64,000 bases of DNA from Clostridium sp. CM027 (GCF_024730565.1 NZ_CP077725.1:3366501-3430500), one strand, 5' to 3'. Counted from the stretch's first letter, positions 54,245 to 63,895 are shown. Notes: generated by a model not told the origin, from the letters alone. Translations and numbers: made by a program.

Positions 54245-56059
54245 TTGAGAGGGAAAATTGCAGTGTTTTACATAGTTCTAACTATAATTATTACTTTAGT
54301 TAGTGCTGTATCAATTTATAATATATTTGAAGTAAGAAGATCCATAGATAATGTTGAACTGGATAGTTACAAAATTGTAGATTCATCAAATAATATGGAT
54401 GAATGCATTGATAATCAACTTAAAGCAATATTTCAAAATGATTACCAAAATAGCGTTAATTTATTTTATGACAACAATCAAAAATTTTATATGTATTTTA
54501 ATACGGAAAGTGCCCGAGTTACAAATCTAAATGAGAAGATATTAATGAATAAAATCAATACAAACTATCTTAAATTTGTAAAACTCTATTCTCAAATTGA
54601 TACAAAAACCAATACCATTGATTCTATTAAAACTTATAATTCATCAATAATTTTATCTGCTAATGATGTGAAAAAAGACCTAAGAGATATTGTTGAAATT
54701 AGAAAAAAAACTATAATTAAAGATAAAATTAAAGTTAAGCAGGTTAGCTTTTTTTGTATTTGCTTTAATCTATTATCTATTCCCATAATAATAATAGGCT
54801 TTATTATATCTATTTTTTATATAAATCGGGCACTGAAGCCTATAAGAGCTCTTATCCGTACTATTCAATCCGTTAAAAATGGGGATTTAAGCACTCAAGC
54901 TCCCGTATTTTATAACGATGAAATAGGAACGCTTGCTACTGAATTTAATGAAATGACTAGAAAGCTTTTTGAATATGAAAAAAGTAGTAAAGGTTCTTTA
55001 ATGGCAGAGAAAAATAGGTCTCTTACTATAGTTAAAAGTATTCCTGATCCAATAATAGTGCTGGATGTGAATTTTAGAATCATGCTTCTTAATAAGTCCT
55101 GTGAAAATTTTTTTAATATTAAAGAAAATGAAGTGGTTAACACACATTTTTTAGATAGTATTCGAAATTTTGATCTTTATGATCATGTTTTTTCAGTAAT
55201 TAATAACTTGCAAAATGAAGAGAAAACTATAAAAGTGTCTACAAAGGGAAAAACATATTTTTTTAATACTACAGTAAATCCAATTAAAGATAGTAGTTTA
55301 GGAATAGATGGTGTAGTTATTTTGATGAAAAATGTTACTGAATTAAAACAATTAGAAAAAATAAAGATAGATTTTATTGATACTGTATCTCATGAATTTA
55401 AAACTCCGCTTACCTCAATTATGATTGGTATTGAACTTATTCATGATAAACATATTGGCAAGCTCAATGAAAAACAAGTAACAGTGTTAGACACCATAAA
55501 AGAAGATGGTGAAAAACTTTCAGATTTAGTGACTAATCTTCTTCGGTTATCTCGTATTCAATCTGATAGAACTATTTTTAATATTAAACCTTGTAATATT
55601 AAAAATATTATAGAAAATTGTTGTAAATCCTATGAGGCACAAGCAAAATCTCTGGGTATTAAAATGAACTATGAACAAAAGAAACTTCCTCTTGTCCTTG
55701 GTGACAAGGAAAAATTAGAATGGCTGTTAAATAACCTAGTCTCAAACTCCTTTAAACATTCTAATTTAGGAGATGTGATATCCATAGGTTCTTATTTGAA
55801 AAACAATATGGTTCATTTATTTGTCAAAGACACTGGTGAAGGAATGCCAACCGAATATAAAGATAAAGTTTTTGAGAAATTCGTGCAAATTAAAAGTAAT
55901 GATTATTGGTCTGGGAGCGTAGGTCTTGGACTTTCTATTGCCAAGGAAATAGTGGATGCCCATAAGGGAACTATATGGTGTGAAAGTGAACTTGATGTGG
56001 GTAGTATCTTTACATTTACCCTTCCTATTTCTAGAAATAAAAAGGGGCGTGCGTTATGA
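54245..56059 (+). CDS. sensor histidine kinase with HAMP and PAS domains
   Basis: The 604-aa protein has a first membrane helix (IAVFYIVLTIIITLVSAV), an extracytoplasmic helical sensor (about 30-165), a second helix (IPIIIIGFIISIFYI), HAMP (about 195-245), PAS (about 258-360), HisKA with HEFKTPLTS near 382, and HATPase_c with NNLVSNSFKH, DTGEGMP and GLGLSIAKEI. The gene is divergent from the acyl-reduction operon. The TTG at 54245 is 15 nt from GGGAGGGG; an ATT at 54236 lies at an ideal 6 nt and would add KTL after Met, so the true start may be the rare ATT. Confidence 0.9.
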   Translation: MRGKIAVFYIVLTIIITLVSAVSIYNIFEVRRSIDNVELDSYKIVDSSNNMDECIDNQLKAIFQNDYQNSVNLFYDNNQKFYMYFNTESARVTNLNEKILMNKINTNYLKFVKLYSQIDTKTNTIDSIKTYNSSIILSANDVKKDLRDIVEIRKKTIIKDKIKVKQVSFFCICFNLLSIPIIIIGFIISIFYINRALKPIRALIRTIQSVKNGDLSTQAPVFYNDEIGTLATEFNEMTRKLFEYEKSSKGSLMAEKNRSLTIVKSIPDPIIVLDVNFRIMLLNKSCENFFNIKENEVVNTHFLDSIRNFDLYDHVFSVINNLQNEEKTIKVSTKGKTYFFNTTVNPIKDSSLGIDGVVILMKNVTELKQLEKIKIDFIDTVSHEFKTPLTSIMIGIELIHDKHIGKLNEKQVTVLDTIKEDGEKLSDLVTNLLRLSRIQSDRTIFNIKPCNIKNIIENCCKSYEAQAKSLGIKMNYEQKKLPLVLGDKEKLEWLLNNLVSNSFKHSNLGDVISIGSYLKNNMVHLFVKDTGEGMPTEYKDKVFEKFVQIKSNDYWSGSVGLGLSIAKEIVDAHKGTIWCESELDVGSIFTFTLPISRNKKGRAL

Positions 56060-56646
56060 AAAGTAAAATTTTAGTTGCAGATGACACAAAAAATATAAGG
56101 GTGCTGTTAACAACATGTTTAGAATCACGAGGATGTGAGGTTATATCTACAGGTAATGGAAAAAATGCACTTGAAATAATAATTGAAGAAAAGAAAGATT
56201 TAGATCTTATATTTTTAGATATTAGAATGCCAGAAATGACTGGTACAGAGGTTTTAAGACAAATACGATCTATGAATATATCTTGTCCAGTAATTATTAT
56301 GACAGCCTTTGCCACAGTGAAAAATGCTATAGATTGTACAAAACTTGGTGCTGTAACTTATCTTCAAAAACCCTTTTCTGTTAAAAGGATAGATTCACTG
56401 CTAAAGGATTTAGTTAAAATAAAGCCCGAACTTATAGAAGGGGTTAAGGATGAAAACTATTATATTAATAAAGCTGAAAATCAAATGGCTAAAGGTAATT
56501 GTACTCAAGCATTAGGAAGTTTAAAAACTGCACTTTATATTAATCCATACAACGGCAAGATATATGGATTAATAGGGGAGTGTAACCAGTGTGAGAAAAA
56601 TTATAAAGAGGCTGAAAGATTTGCTGCTATAGCAAAATTATTTTAA
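56056..56646 (+). CDS. response regulator with TPR-like tail, no DNA-binding domain
   Basis: The 196-aa protein overlaps the kinase gene by 4 nt (ATGA). Residues 1-120 form a receiver domain: acidic ADD, the phospho-acceptor in LIFLDIRMPEM (near D55), T in MTAFA and K in LQKPFS. Residues 135-196 (YYINKAENQMAKGNCTQALGSLKTALYINPYN and IYGLIGECNQCEKNYKEAERFAAIAKLF) look like about two tetratricopeptide repeats. With no DNA-binding output, it probably signals by protein contact. Confidence 0.9.
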   Translation: MKSKILVADDTKNIRVLLTTCLESRGCEVISTGNGKNALEIIIEEKKDLDLIFLDIRMPEMTGTEVLRQIRSMNISCPVIIMTAFATVKNAIDCTKLGAVTYLQKPFSVKRIDSLLKDLVKIKPELIEGVKDENYYINKAENQMAKGNCTQALGSLKTALYINPYNGKIYGLIGECNQCEKNYKEAERFAAIAKLF

Positions 56647-56812
56647 GACTTCTACATATATAGGATTAAGTGTATATGAAAGTTATGAAACTCTTGATTA
56701 TCAAGGGTTCAGAACTTATTTAATTATAATAAACATTGGAAATATGTATCGGATTTTGCTATAATGTAGTTTAGATGAAATAGTTTAAAAAAAACTAAAG
56801 GAGTATTTTACT

Positions 56813-58375
56813 ATGAGTAATAGGTATTTACATTCAATAAGAAGTGATTATAAGGGAGATATGGATAAGAAAAGAGATTTTAAGAAGATTAAGAAGTTTT
56901 TTAGTATACATAAAAAAGATGAATATACCTTAGATAATCAAACATGGGACGATTTAGATATGAATAAGGTGTACGAAAAATTGGATAGAGCATATAGTAG
57001 CCCTGGAGAAGCCGCTTTATACACAATGCTTAGAAATCCTTTAATGAAGGAAGAAAAATTGAAAAAAAGGGGGAAACTAATTCAGTCATTTAAAGAAAAT
57101 GACAGATTAAGAGAAAGCCTTCAGTGCATTTTCCTTGAATTAGGTAGTGATATAAAAAATAGTTTTCTAGATATGATTGAAACTGACCTTATAATAAATA
57201 AAACTAAATATTATATTTATACTTTTATTGGAAAGATATTACCATTAATAGCGATCTTGCTTGCGATATTTGTGAATATTAAATTTATGATAGTTTTGTT
57301 TGGAATCGCGTCTATTAATATGCTAATAAACTCTTCGGAAGTAAGGCAAATTAAATCTAATGGCATTTTTTATCTGCAAAAAAATATTAAGGCAGCTAAA
57401 AAAATTGTAAGCATAAATAATAAAGATATTGTTTATTATAAAGATAAGATAACGATAATGCTTAAATCTGTAAAGGATATAGATAGAAACATAAGATTAA
57501 TAGGATTTATAAATATGTGGCAAGGATTGTTTGAATTTATATCTGTTATATTTCTCCTTGAAGAAACTGCTTATTATTCTATATCTCATAGGATAAAAGA
57601 AGAAAAAGAAGTTTTAATGGACCTTTACGGTGCAGTTGGTGAAGTAGAAGCCTTAATTTCTATCGCGGGTTATAAGCATAATTTAGGTGAGCAGTATGTA
57701 AAACCTAAGTTTATAAAGCAGGTTAAGTTAACTATAAAAGAGGGAATACATCCTCTTATAGACAAGGCTGTTGCAAACTCAATTAACATAGAAAATGGAG
57801 GTATTGTGCTTACGGGCACAAATATGGCAGGGAAGTCGACTTTTCTAAGAATGCTAGGGGTAAATATAATTTTGGCTCAATGCTTTGATTTTGTTTTGGC
57901 TAAGAGTTACGAAGCTCCTTTTTTTAACATAGTTACATCAATTAGCCCTAATGATGATTTAACAAAGGGAAAAAGTTTCTATATGGCAGAGGCGGAAGCA
58001 ATTCTTAGAATAATCAAAGCGCTAGAAAAGGATGCAGCTGTATTTTGCCCAATAGATGAGATATTTAGGGGTACAAACCCAATAGAGAGAATTTCAATGT
58101 CGGCGGAAATACTAACATACATAAACAATGGAAAATCTGTTTCTATTGTAGCGACTCATGATAGAGAATTAGTGAACATTCTAAAAGAAAATTATGAGTT
58201 TTATTATTTTAGTGAAAAGGTTGATACGAGTAAAGGATTAAGTTTTGATTATAAGATAAAAAAAGGAGTTTCTCAAACAAGAAATGCTATAAAACTTTTA
58301 GAGTACATGGGTTATCCAAAGAAAATAATATCTAGATCGTTTAAAAGAGCTGAGACCATAGAGAAATTATTATAG
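56813..58375 (+). CDS. membrane-associated MutS-family ATPase
   Basis: The 520-aa protein has the MutS ATPase domain at the C-terminus: Walker A TGTNMAGKSTFLR near residue 337, Walker B FCPIDEIFRGTNPIER near 420, and ATHDREL. Residues 1-120 resemble the lever part (YSSPGEAALYTMLRNPL). Residues about 135-175 are two adjacent hydrophobic helices, unlike soluble MutS, and the mismatch-recognition domain is missing. It is therefore unlikely to be a canonical mismatch repair protein. Function is unknown. The ATG follows AAAGGAGTATTTTACT. Confidence 0.85.
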   Translation: MSNRYLHSIRSDYKGDMDKKRDFKKIKKFFSIHKKDEYTLDNQTWDDLDMNKVYEKLDRAYSSPGEAALYTMLRNPLMKEEKLKKRGKLIQSFKENDRLRESLQCIFLELGSDIKNSFLDMIETDLIINKTKYYIYTFIGKILPLIAILLAIFVNIKFMIVLFGIASINMLINSSEVRQIKSNGIFYLQKNIKAAKKIVSINNKDIVYYKDKITIMLKSVKDIDRNIRLIGFINMWQGLFEFISVIFLLEETAYYSISHRIKEEKEVLMDLYGAVGEVEALISIAGYKHNLGEQYVKPKFIKQVKLTIKEGIHPLIDKAVANSINIENGGIVLTGTNMAGKSTFLRMLGVNIILAQCFDFVLAKSYEAPFFNIVTSISPNDDLTKGKSFYMAEAEAILRIIKALEKDAAVFCPIDEIFRGTNPIERISMSAEILTYINNGKSVSIVATHDRELVNILKENYEFYYFSEKVDTSKGLSFDYKIKKGVSQTRNAIKLLEYMGYPKKIISRSFKRAETIEKLL

Positions 58376-58377
58376 TA

Positions 58378-58398
58378 GCACCACAGGTGATGATATAA
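58378..58398 (-). repeat. family A left-end hairpin, isolated
   Basis: GCACCACAGGTGATGATATAA is the reverse complement form of TTATATCATCACCTGTGGTGC, matching the family A left end of copy 3 apart from the loop. It begins 3 nt after the MutS-like stop codon. Confidence 0.65.
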
Positions 58399-58508
58399 CC
58401 CAGAGAATGTAGACTAGCTGCATCTTTACTATTAGCTATACTTAGGGTAATATGGTTTTAGATATTTATATGTTTTATACTGAAAAAGAAGGGTAAGGAG
58501 GATTTATT

Positions 58509-58976
58509 GTGAATTTAAATATAGTTTTATTTCAACCGGAAATTCCACAAAACACTGGTAATATAGGAAGAACTTGCGTACTAACTGATTGCAAACTTCA
58601 TCTTATAAAACCTTTAGGATTTAGTTTAGAGGAGAAGCAACTTAAAAGAGCGGGACTCGATTACTGGCCTTATTTGAGTTTAGAGATACATGATACATAT
58701 GAAGCTCTTAGAGAAAAATATAAAGAGTCAACTTTCTACTATTCTACAACAAGAGCTTCAAAATTATATTCAGATGTAAAATATAAAGACGGGGATTTTA
58801 TAATTTTTGGTCGAGAGTCATCAGGCCTTCCAGATAATGTTCGTGGTAGCGATCCTGAAAGGTGTATAAAAGTGCCTATGATAAATAGCACAACTAGGTC
58901 CCTTAATCTTTCCAATACAGTAGCTATTGTGACATATGAAGCACTTAGGCAAATAGGGTTTAAGAATATGAAATAA
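58509..58976 (+). CDS. trmL: tRNA (cytidine/uridine-2'-O-)-methyltransferase TrmL
   Basis: The 155-aa SPOUT methyltransferase has the TrmL pattern: FQPEIPQNTGNIGRTCVLT, KRAGLDYW, FGRESSGLPD and a C-terminal knot NSTTRSLNLSNTVAIVTYEALRQ. It methylates the ribose of the wobble base 34 in certain leucine tRNAs, using S-adenosylmethionine. The start is GTG at 58509 after AAGGAGGATTTATT. The DegV gene follows after 55 nt. Confidence 0.95.
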   Translation: MNLNIVLFQPEIPQNTGNIGRTCVLTDCKLHLIKPLGFSLEEKQLKRAGLDYWPYLSLEIHDTYEALREKYKESTFYYSTTRASKLYSDVKYKDGDFIIFGRESSGLPDNVRGSDPERCIKVPMINSTTRSLNLSNTVAIVTYEALRQIGFKNMK

Positions 58977-59031
58977 GGTGCATAGCAATTAACAACTGTT
59001 ATATCCCCAAGAGACGAACAAGGAGATAGGA

Positions 59032-59871
59032 ATGGAAAAGATTAAAATCATAACAGATAGTACGTGCGATTTAAATAAAGACATTATTGATAAGTATAAT
59101 ATAGAAGTTTTACCACTACTCGTGAACATAGAAAACAAAACTTACAGGGATGGCGAGGATATTAGTTTACAAGAATATTTATATAAAATGAATAATTCTG
59201 AGCAGTTCCCTGTGACCACTCAGGTAAACCCACATAGATTCTATGAATGCTATAAAAAATATTTAGATGAGGGATATAAGATAGTTTCTATTCATTTATC
59301 TTCAAAAATGAGTGGGACTTATCAATCTTCATGTATGGCTAAAAGCATGTTATCATCAGAAGATATTATCACAATTGATAGTTATAATGTTACATCAGGT
59401 CTTGGAATTTTGGTTTTAAAAGCCTGTAAATTAAAAGAAGAGGGATGTAATATATTTGAAATAGAAGAAAAAGTTAAACAAACAATACCTCATGTGAAAA
59501 GTGCGCTTGCTTTTGATTCATTAAATAATTTAGTTAAAGGTGGTCGATTGTCTAAAACTGCTGGAGCGATAGGCGGGCTACTCGGGATAAAATTAATTTT
59601 AACTGTAAAAGATGGTGAAATGGCCGTAATAGATAAAGTTCGTGGAAGCAAAAAAGCAATAAAAACTATTTTGAAAAATTTAGAGCAAACAGGGACTAGA
59701 AGTGGAGAGACAAGTATTCTATTGCAAGCTAGTGACCGAGATATTCTAGGGAGTTTGAGGTCTCATATGAGTGAACGTGAAATGGACTTTATAGAATGCT
59801 CGGTTGGATGCGTTGTGGGGACACATGCAGGTGAAGGTGCCTGTGGCATTTTTTACGTTGAAGAATATTAA
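59032..59871 (+). CDS. DegV family fatty-acid-binding protein
   Basis: The 279-aa protein has the DegV N-terminus (IKIITDSTCDLNKDI), PVTTQVNP, HLSSKMSGTYQSS, DSYNVTSGLG and GTHAGEGACGIFYV. DegV/FakB proteins bind a fatty acid and may present it to the FakA kinase for phosphorylation. No fakA is in this window. The ATG follows AAGGAGATAGGA. It is followed at 40 nt by trxB, possibly in one unit. Confidence 0.94.
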   Translation: MEKIKIITDSTCDLNKDIIDKYNIEVLPLLVNIENKTYRDGEDISLQEYLYKMNNSEQFPVTTQVNPHRFYECYKKYLDEGYKIVSIHLSSKMSGTYQSSCMAKSMLSSEDIITIDSYNVTSGLGILVLKACKLKEEGCNIFEIEEKVKQTIPHVKSALAFDSLNNLVKGGRLSKTAGAIGGLLGIKLILTVKDGEMAVIDKVRGSKKAIKTILKNLEQTGTRSGETSILLQASDRDILGSLRSHMSEREMDFIECSVGCVVGTHAGEGACGIFYVEEY

Positions 59872-59911
59872 AATTTTTACTAAGTGAATAAAAAGTGAGG
59901 AGGTTAAGCGT

Positions 59912-60835
59912 ATGGTACATATTTATGATACTATAATTATTGGCGGCGGACCTGCAGGATTATCTGCTGGCATTTATGCATCAAGATCAAAAATGGACAC
60001 TTTAATTATTGAAAGAGGAGAGTTTGGTGGACAGGTTGCTACAACTAATGAAATAGATAATTACCCAGGCTCTATTGAAGATTGTACAGGAGCATCATTA
60101 AGCAAGCGAATGAAACAGCAAGCGAAGGAATTTGGAACACAATTTGTTAAAGAAGAGGTTATGCAAGTTGAGCTCGAAGGCGACATTAAGGTAATCAAAT
60201 GTATGAGAGAAACTTACAAGGCTAAAACAATTATAATTTCCTCAGGAGCGAGCCCAAGACTTGGTGGATTTAAAAATGAAATAGAATTAAGAGGGAAAGG
60301 AGTTTCTTATTGTGCAACTTGTGATGCTGACTTCTTTGAAGATTTAGACATTGCAGTGCTAGGAGGCGGAGATTCAGCTATATCTGAAGCTATATACTTA
60401 ACTAAATTTGGGAAAAGTGTTACGGTAATACATAGAAGAGCAGAGCTCAGAGCTGCTAAGTCACTTCAAGAAAAAGCTTTTAATAATCCAAAAATAAAGT
60501 TTGTTTGGAATACAGTAGTTACGGAGGCTAAGGGCGAAGAAAGCTTGGAGGGATTAGTACTTAAAAATATTAAAACTGGTGAAACTCACGATTTAAAAGC
60601 AGATGGATGTTTTGTATTTGTAGGATACCTTCCAATTTCGGAATTGTTTAAAGGGAAGATTACCATGAATAAACGAGGCGAAATTATCACTGATGAAGAA
60701 ATGAGAACTAATATACCTGGAGTATACGCTGCAGGAGATATAAGAGCAAAATTACTAAGACAAATAATTACAGCAGCAGCAGATGGGGCAATAGCATCTA
60801 CCCATGCTGAATATTACATTGAAAATATGATTTAA
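59912..60835 (+). CDS. trxB: thioredoxin-disulfide reductase
   Basis: The 307-aa flavoprotein reduces thioredoxin with NADPH. FAD-binding IIGGGPAGLSAG is near residue 9, the redox-active disulfide is in CATCDADFF near 132, the NADPH-binding GGGDSAISEA near 150, and the C-terminal FAD segment is PGVYAAGDIRAKLLRQI near 267. Length and motifs are standard. The ATG follows GAGGAGGTTAAGCGT. Confidence 0.95.
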   Translation: MVHIYDTIIIGGGPAGLSAGIYASRSKMDTLIIERGEFGGQVATTNEIDNYPGSIEDCTGASLSKRMKQQAKEFGTQFVKEEVMQVELEGDIKVIKCMRETYKAKTIIISSGASPRLGGFKNEIELRGKGVSYCATCDADFFEDLDIAVLGGGDSAISEAIYLTKFGKSVTVIHRRAELRAAKSLQEKAFNNPKIKFVWNTVVTEAKGEESLEGLVLKNIKTGETHDLKADGCFVFVGYLPISELFKGKITMNKRGEIITDEEMRTNIPGVYAAGDIRAKLLRQIITAAADGAIASTHAEYYIENMI

Positions 60836-60850
60836 TTAGTTTGTAAATTC

Positions 60851-60891
60851 GGAAGGAATACCCATAATTTCAGTTATGAGTGTCCTTTCTA
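60851..60891 (+). terminator. possible terminator of trxB
   Basis: GGAAGGAATACCCATAA and TTATGAGTGTCCTTTCT can form an imperfect stem with wobbles. There is no T-run on the plus strand, so this is a weak call. Confidence 0.4.
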
Positions 60892-61109
60892 AAAAAATAC
60901 TTTAAAATTGTAATAATTAGGTTTAAATAAAAACATAGGCAAGTAATAAAAAATCTATATATAGCATATAATATACTTTAGCATCAGATAAAGATTACAA
61001 ATAAAAATATTCTAAAATAAAAAGGATTTTTTTAATGTTTATAGAATACATACTGCGAAGCAATAATATTGTTTAATTAATTAGTTAATTACTTAGGGAG
61101 GAATTTATT

Positions 61110-62192
61110 ATGAATAAAAGAAAGATAGTTGCAGTACTTACATCAATGGCAATAGTTACAACATTGTTTGCTGGCTGTGGAACTAAGAAGGAAGCTGTAA
61201 AAAATACACAAAAAAGTACTGTAGTTGTAGGACTTTCTACTGATGAGGGTGGATTAAACGACAAGGCATTTAACCAATCAGCAGATGAAGGGGTTAAAAA
61301 GGCGCAATCTGAAGACGGTTTCACGTACCATGCTCTTGAAGCTCAAAAGAAAGAGGATTATTCAGCAAATTTAGAGTCATTAGTCGAAGAGGGTTCAAAT
61401 CTAACTTTTGCTGTTGGATATCAAATTGCAGATGCAATGACAGAGGTTGCTAAAACTCATACTGATAAAAACTTTACAATTATAGACTCAGTTGTTGATC
61501 TTCCAAACGTAGCATCAATTACTTTTAAAGAGCAAGAAGGATCTTTTTTAATGGGAATTATTGCTGGGAAAATGACTAAAACTAATAAAATTGGATTTAT
61601 TGGTGGAAAAGATAATGAATTAATAAATAGATTTGAAGTTGGGTTTGCAGCTGGTGTTAAAGCAGTTAATCCAGAAGCTGCAAAAGGATTATTGAGCATA
61701 GATGGTAAGAGTGCAGGAACAACTGTAAAATATGCAGATAGTTACAATGATTCAGCAAAAGGTTATGAATTATCTAAATCATTATATCAAGGCGGTTGCG
61801 ACGTAATTTATCATGCAGCAGCGGGAGTTGGACTTGGTTTATTTAAAGCGGCTAAAGAATTAAAAGATGGAGGGAAGACAGTTTGGGCTATAGGAGTTGA
61901 TATGGATCAATCTTTAACAGTTCCACAGTATTCTGATATTATACTTTCAAGTATGATAAAAAGAGTTGATACAGCAACTTACAATCAAGCTAAAGCTCAA
62001 ATTAAAAACGAATTTAAAGGCGGTACAGTTACTAATCTTGGGTTAAAAGAAAAAGGCGTAGGAATAGCTGATACATCTAATAAAAACGTACCAAAAGATG
62101 TTTTGGATGAAGTTAAAAAATATGAAGATAAAGTTATAGCTGGAGAAACAGTTGTTCCAGTAAATAGAAAAGGAGCAATGGATTTTAAATAA
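61110..62192 (+). CDS. BMP-family nucleoside-binding lipoprotein of an ABC importer
   Basis: The 360-aa protein has a lipoprotein signal peptide with lipobox (TLFAGC, Cys near residue 23) and a PnrA/BMP-type periplasmic-binding fold: GGLNDKAFNQSADEG, AVGYQIADAM, NVASITFKEQEGSFLMGI, GFIGGKD and IYHAAAGVGLG. Family members bind purine or other nucleosides. Together with the next two genes it forms the standard nucleoside ABC importer. AGGGAGGAATTTATT precedes the ATG. Confidence 0.93.
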   Translation: MNKRKIVAVLTSMAIVTTLFAGCGTKKEAVKNTQKSTVVVGLSTDEGGLNDKAFNQSADEGVKKAQSEDGFTYHALEAQKKEDYSANLESLVEEGSNLTFAVGYQIADAMTEVAKTHTDKNFTIIDSVVDLPNVASITFKEQEGSFLMGIIAGKMTKTNKIGFIGGKDNELINRFEVGFAAGVKAVNPEAAKGLLSIDGKSAGTTVKYADSYNDSAKGYELSKSLYQGGCDVIYHAAAGVGLGLFKAAKELKDGGKTVWAIGVDMDQSLTVPQYSDIILSSMIKRVDTATYNQAKAQIKNEFKGGTVTNLGLKEKGVGIADTSNKNVPKDVLDEVKKYEDKVIAGETVVPVNRKGAMDFK

Positions 62193-62245
62193 AAATCAAT
62201 AAATATAAATTTTCATTTACTGATTTATGGTTTTTAGTATACAAT

Positions 62246-62276
62246 AAGAGCTAGATGTGTTACATCTAGCTCTTTC
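62246..62276 (+). terminator. hairpin between the binding protein and ATPase genes
   Basis: AAGAGCTAGATGT pairs perfectly with ACATCTAGCTCTT around GTT; a short T-run (TCT) follows. It may be a partial terminator that gives more binding protein than ATPase. Confidence 0.75.
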
Positions 62277-62311
62277 TAAGAATAATGAAAATTTTGGGTG
62301 AAGATGATGTC

Positions 62312-62330
62312 AGCACCACAGGTGATGAAT
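62312..62330 (-). repeat. family A left-end hairpin, isolated
   Basis: AGCACCACAGGTGATGAAT matches the isolated left ends at 58378 and 43884 and the left end of family A. It sits just upstream of the ribosome binding site of the ATPase gene. Confidence 0.6.
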
Positions 62331-62353
62331 AATCTTTTTAAGGAGGAAATCCA

Positions 62354-63895
62354 ATGGAAAAGGTAATTGAAATGAAGGGCATAACAAAGATTTTTCCAGG
62401 AACCATTGCCAATGACAACATAAATTTTGAACTATTAAGAGGCGAAACACACGTTCTTCTTGGTGAAAATGGCGCAGGAAAAACAACCCTTATGAATATT
62501 CTCTATGGTCTATATAAACAAGAAGAAGGCGAGATTTATGTAAGCGGTAACCTAGTGAATATATCTACTCCAAATGATGCTATCAAGTTAGGTATAGGAA
62601 TGGTTCATCAACATTTTATGCTTGTACATAATTTTACTGTTGCGGAAAATATTGTGTTGGGTATTGAACCTAAAAAAGGATTCAAAATTGATATGGGCAA
62701 AGCGATACATGATGTTAAAGAAATTTCAGAAAGGTACGGTTTCGCAATAGACCCAAGCGCGGTTATAGAAGATATTTCTGTAGGGCAACAACAAAAGGTA
62801 GAGATACTAAAGGCGCTATATAGAGGTGCACAAATTTTAATATTAGATGAGCCTACAGCAGTTTTAACACCAAAGGAAATTGAGGAACTCGGAATCATAA
62901 TTGAAAATCTTGAAAAAGAAGGAAAATCCGTAATACTGATAACTCATAAATTAAAAGAGGTTATGAGTATGAGTGATAGAGTTACTATAATTAGGCGAGG
63001 TGCAGTAACTGGAACAGTAAAGACTAAAGAAACAAGTATAGACGAATTAGCGCAGCTTATGGTAGGCAGAAAAGTTAATCTAACTGTAGAGAAAAATCCT
63101 GCTCAAATTCGCGGCGAAATATTGAAAATTGAAAATCTTTGTGCAAGTGATCACAGAGGATTACCTGCAGTACAAAATTTAAACTTAGCAGTATATGGTG
63201 GAGAAATTCTTGGGATAGCTGGTGTTGATGGAAATGGTCAATCTCAATTGTTAGAAGTTTTAACTGGACTTCAAAGGCCTAAGAGTGGAAGCATTATAAT
63301 AAACGGTAAAAATACATATGGTAAGTCACCAAGAGATATTATGTCAGTAGGTGTTGGCCATATACCAGAAGATAGGCATAAAAGAGGGCTTATATTAGAT
63401 TATTCTCTATTTGAAAACTCAGTGCTTGGAATTCATAAAAATGCACCCTTCAGTAAAGGCATAGTTATGAATTACAAAGAAATTAGAAAACACTGTGATG
63501 AACTTATTAGCGAATTTGATATTAGAACTCCAAATGCAGATGTAAATGCGGAATCATTATCAGGTGGTAATCAACAAAAACTTATAGCAGCTAGAGAAAT
63601 TTCAAAAGATCCGGAATTATTAATAGCAGCACAACCTACGAGAGGTCTTGACGTTGGTGCAATTGAATATATTCACAAAAGATTAGTTGTAGAACGTGAT
63701 AAGGGTAAGGCGATTTTATTAGTATCATTAGAACTTGATGAAATAATGGCATTATCAGATAGAATTGCCGTAATGTATGATGGCAGAATAGTAGATATAC
63801 TCGATAGATGTGATGCAACAGAGAAAAAACTTGGTATACTTATGGCTGGTGGTAATCTAAATAAAACACCGGAAGGAGCTAAAGATAATGAATAA
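62354..63895 (+). CDS. nucleoside ABC importer ATPase (two-domain)
   Basis: The 513-aa protein has two ABC domains. The first has Walker A GENGAGKTT near residue 36, a signature SVGQQQK and Walker B LILDEPTAVLTP. The second has the degenerate Walker A GVDGNGQSQ near 290, SGGNQQK and a Walker B region. This is the RbsA/YufO layout for sugars and nucleosides; the preceding BMP-type protein favours nucleosides. The ATG follows AAGGAGGAAATCCA. It overlaps the permease gene by 8 nt. Confidence 0.94.
   Translation: MEKVIEMKGITKIFPGTIANDNINFELLRGETHVLLGENGAGKTTLMNILYGLYKQEEGEIYVSGNLVNISTPNDAIKLGIGMVHQHFMLVHNFTVAENIVLGIEPKKGFKIDMGKAIHDVKEISERYGFAIDPSAVIEDISVGQQQKVEILKALYRGAQILILDEPTAVLTPKEIEELGIIIENLEKEGKSVILITHKLKEVMSMSDRVTIIRRGAVTGTVKTKETSIDELAQLMVGRKVNLTVEKNPAQIRGEILKIENLCASDHRGLPAVQNLNLAVYGGEILGIAGVDGNGQSQLLEVLTGLQRPKSGSIIINGKNTYGKSPRDIMSVGVGHIPEDRHKRGLILDYSLFENSVLGIHKNAPFSKGIVMNYKEIRKHCDELISEFDIRTPNADVNAESLSGGNQQKLIAAREISKDPELLIAAQPTRGLDVGAIEYIHKRLVVERDKGKAILLVSLELDEIMALSDRIAVMYDGRIVDILDRCDATEKKLGILMAGGNLNKTPEGAKDNE

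Noticed and set aside
60950-61109. Purine riboswitch upstream of the nucleoside importer
   Set aside because: I found no purine-aptamer core in this AT-rich stretch.
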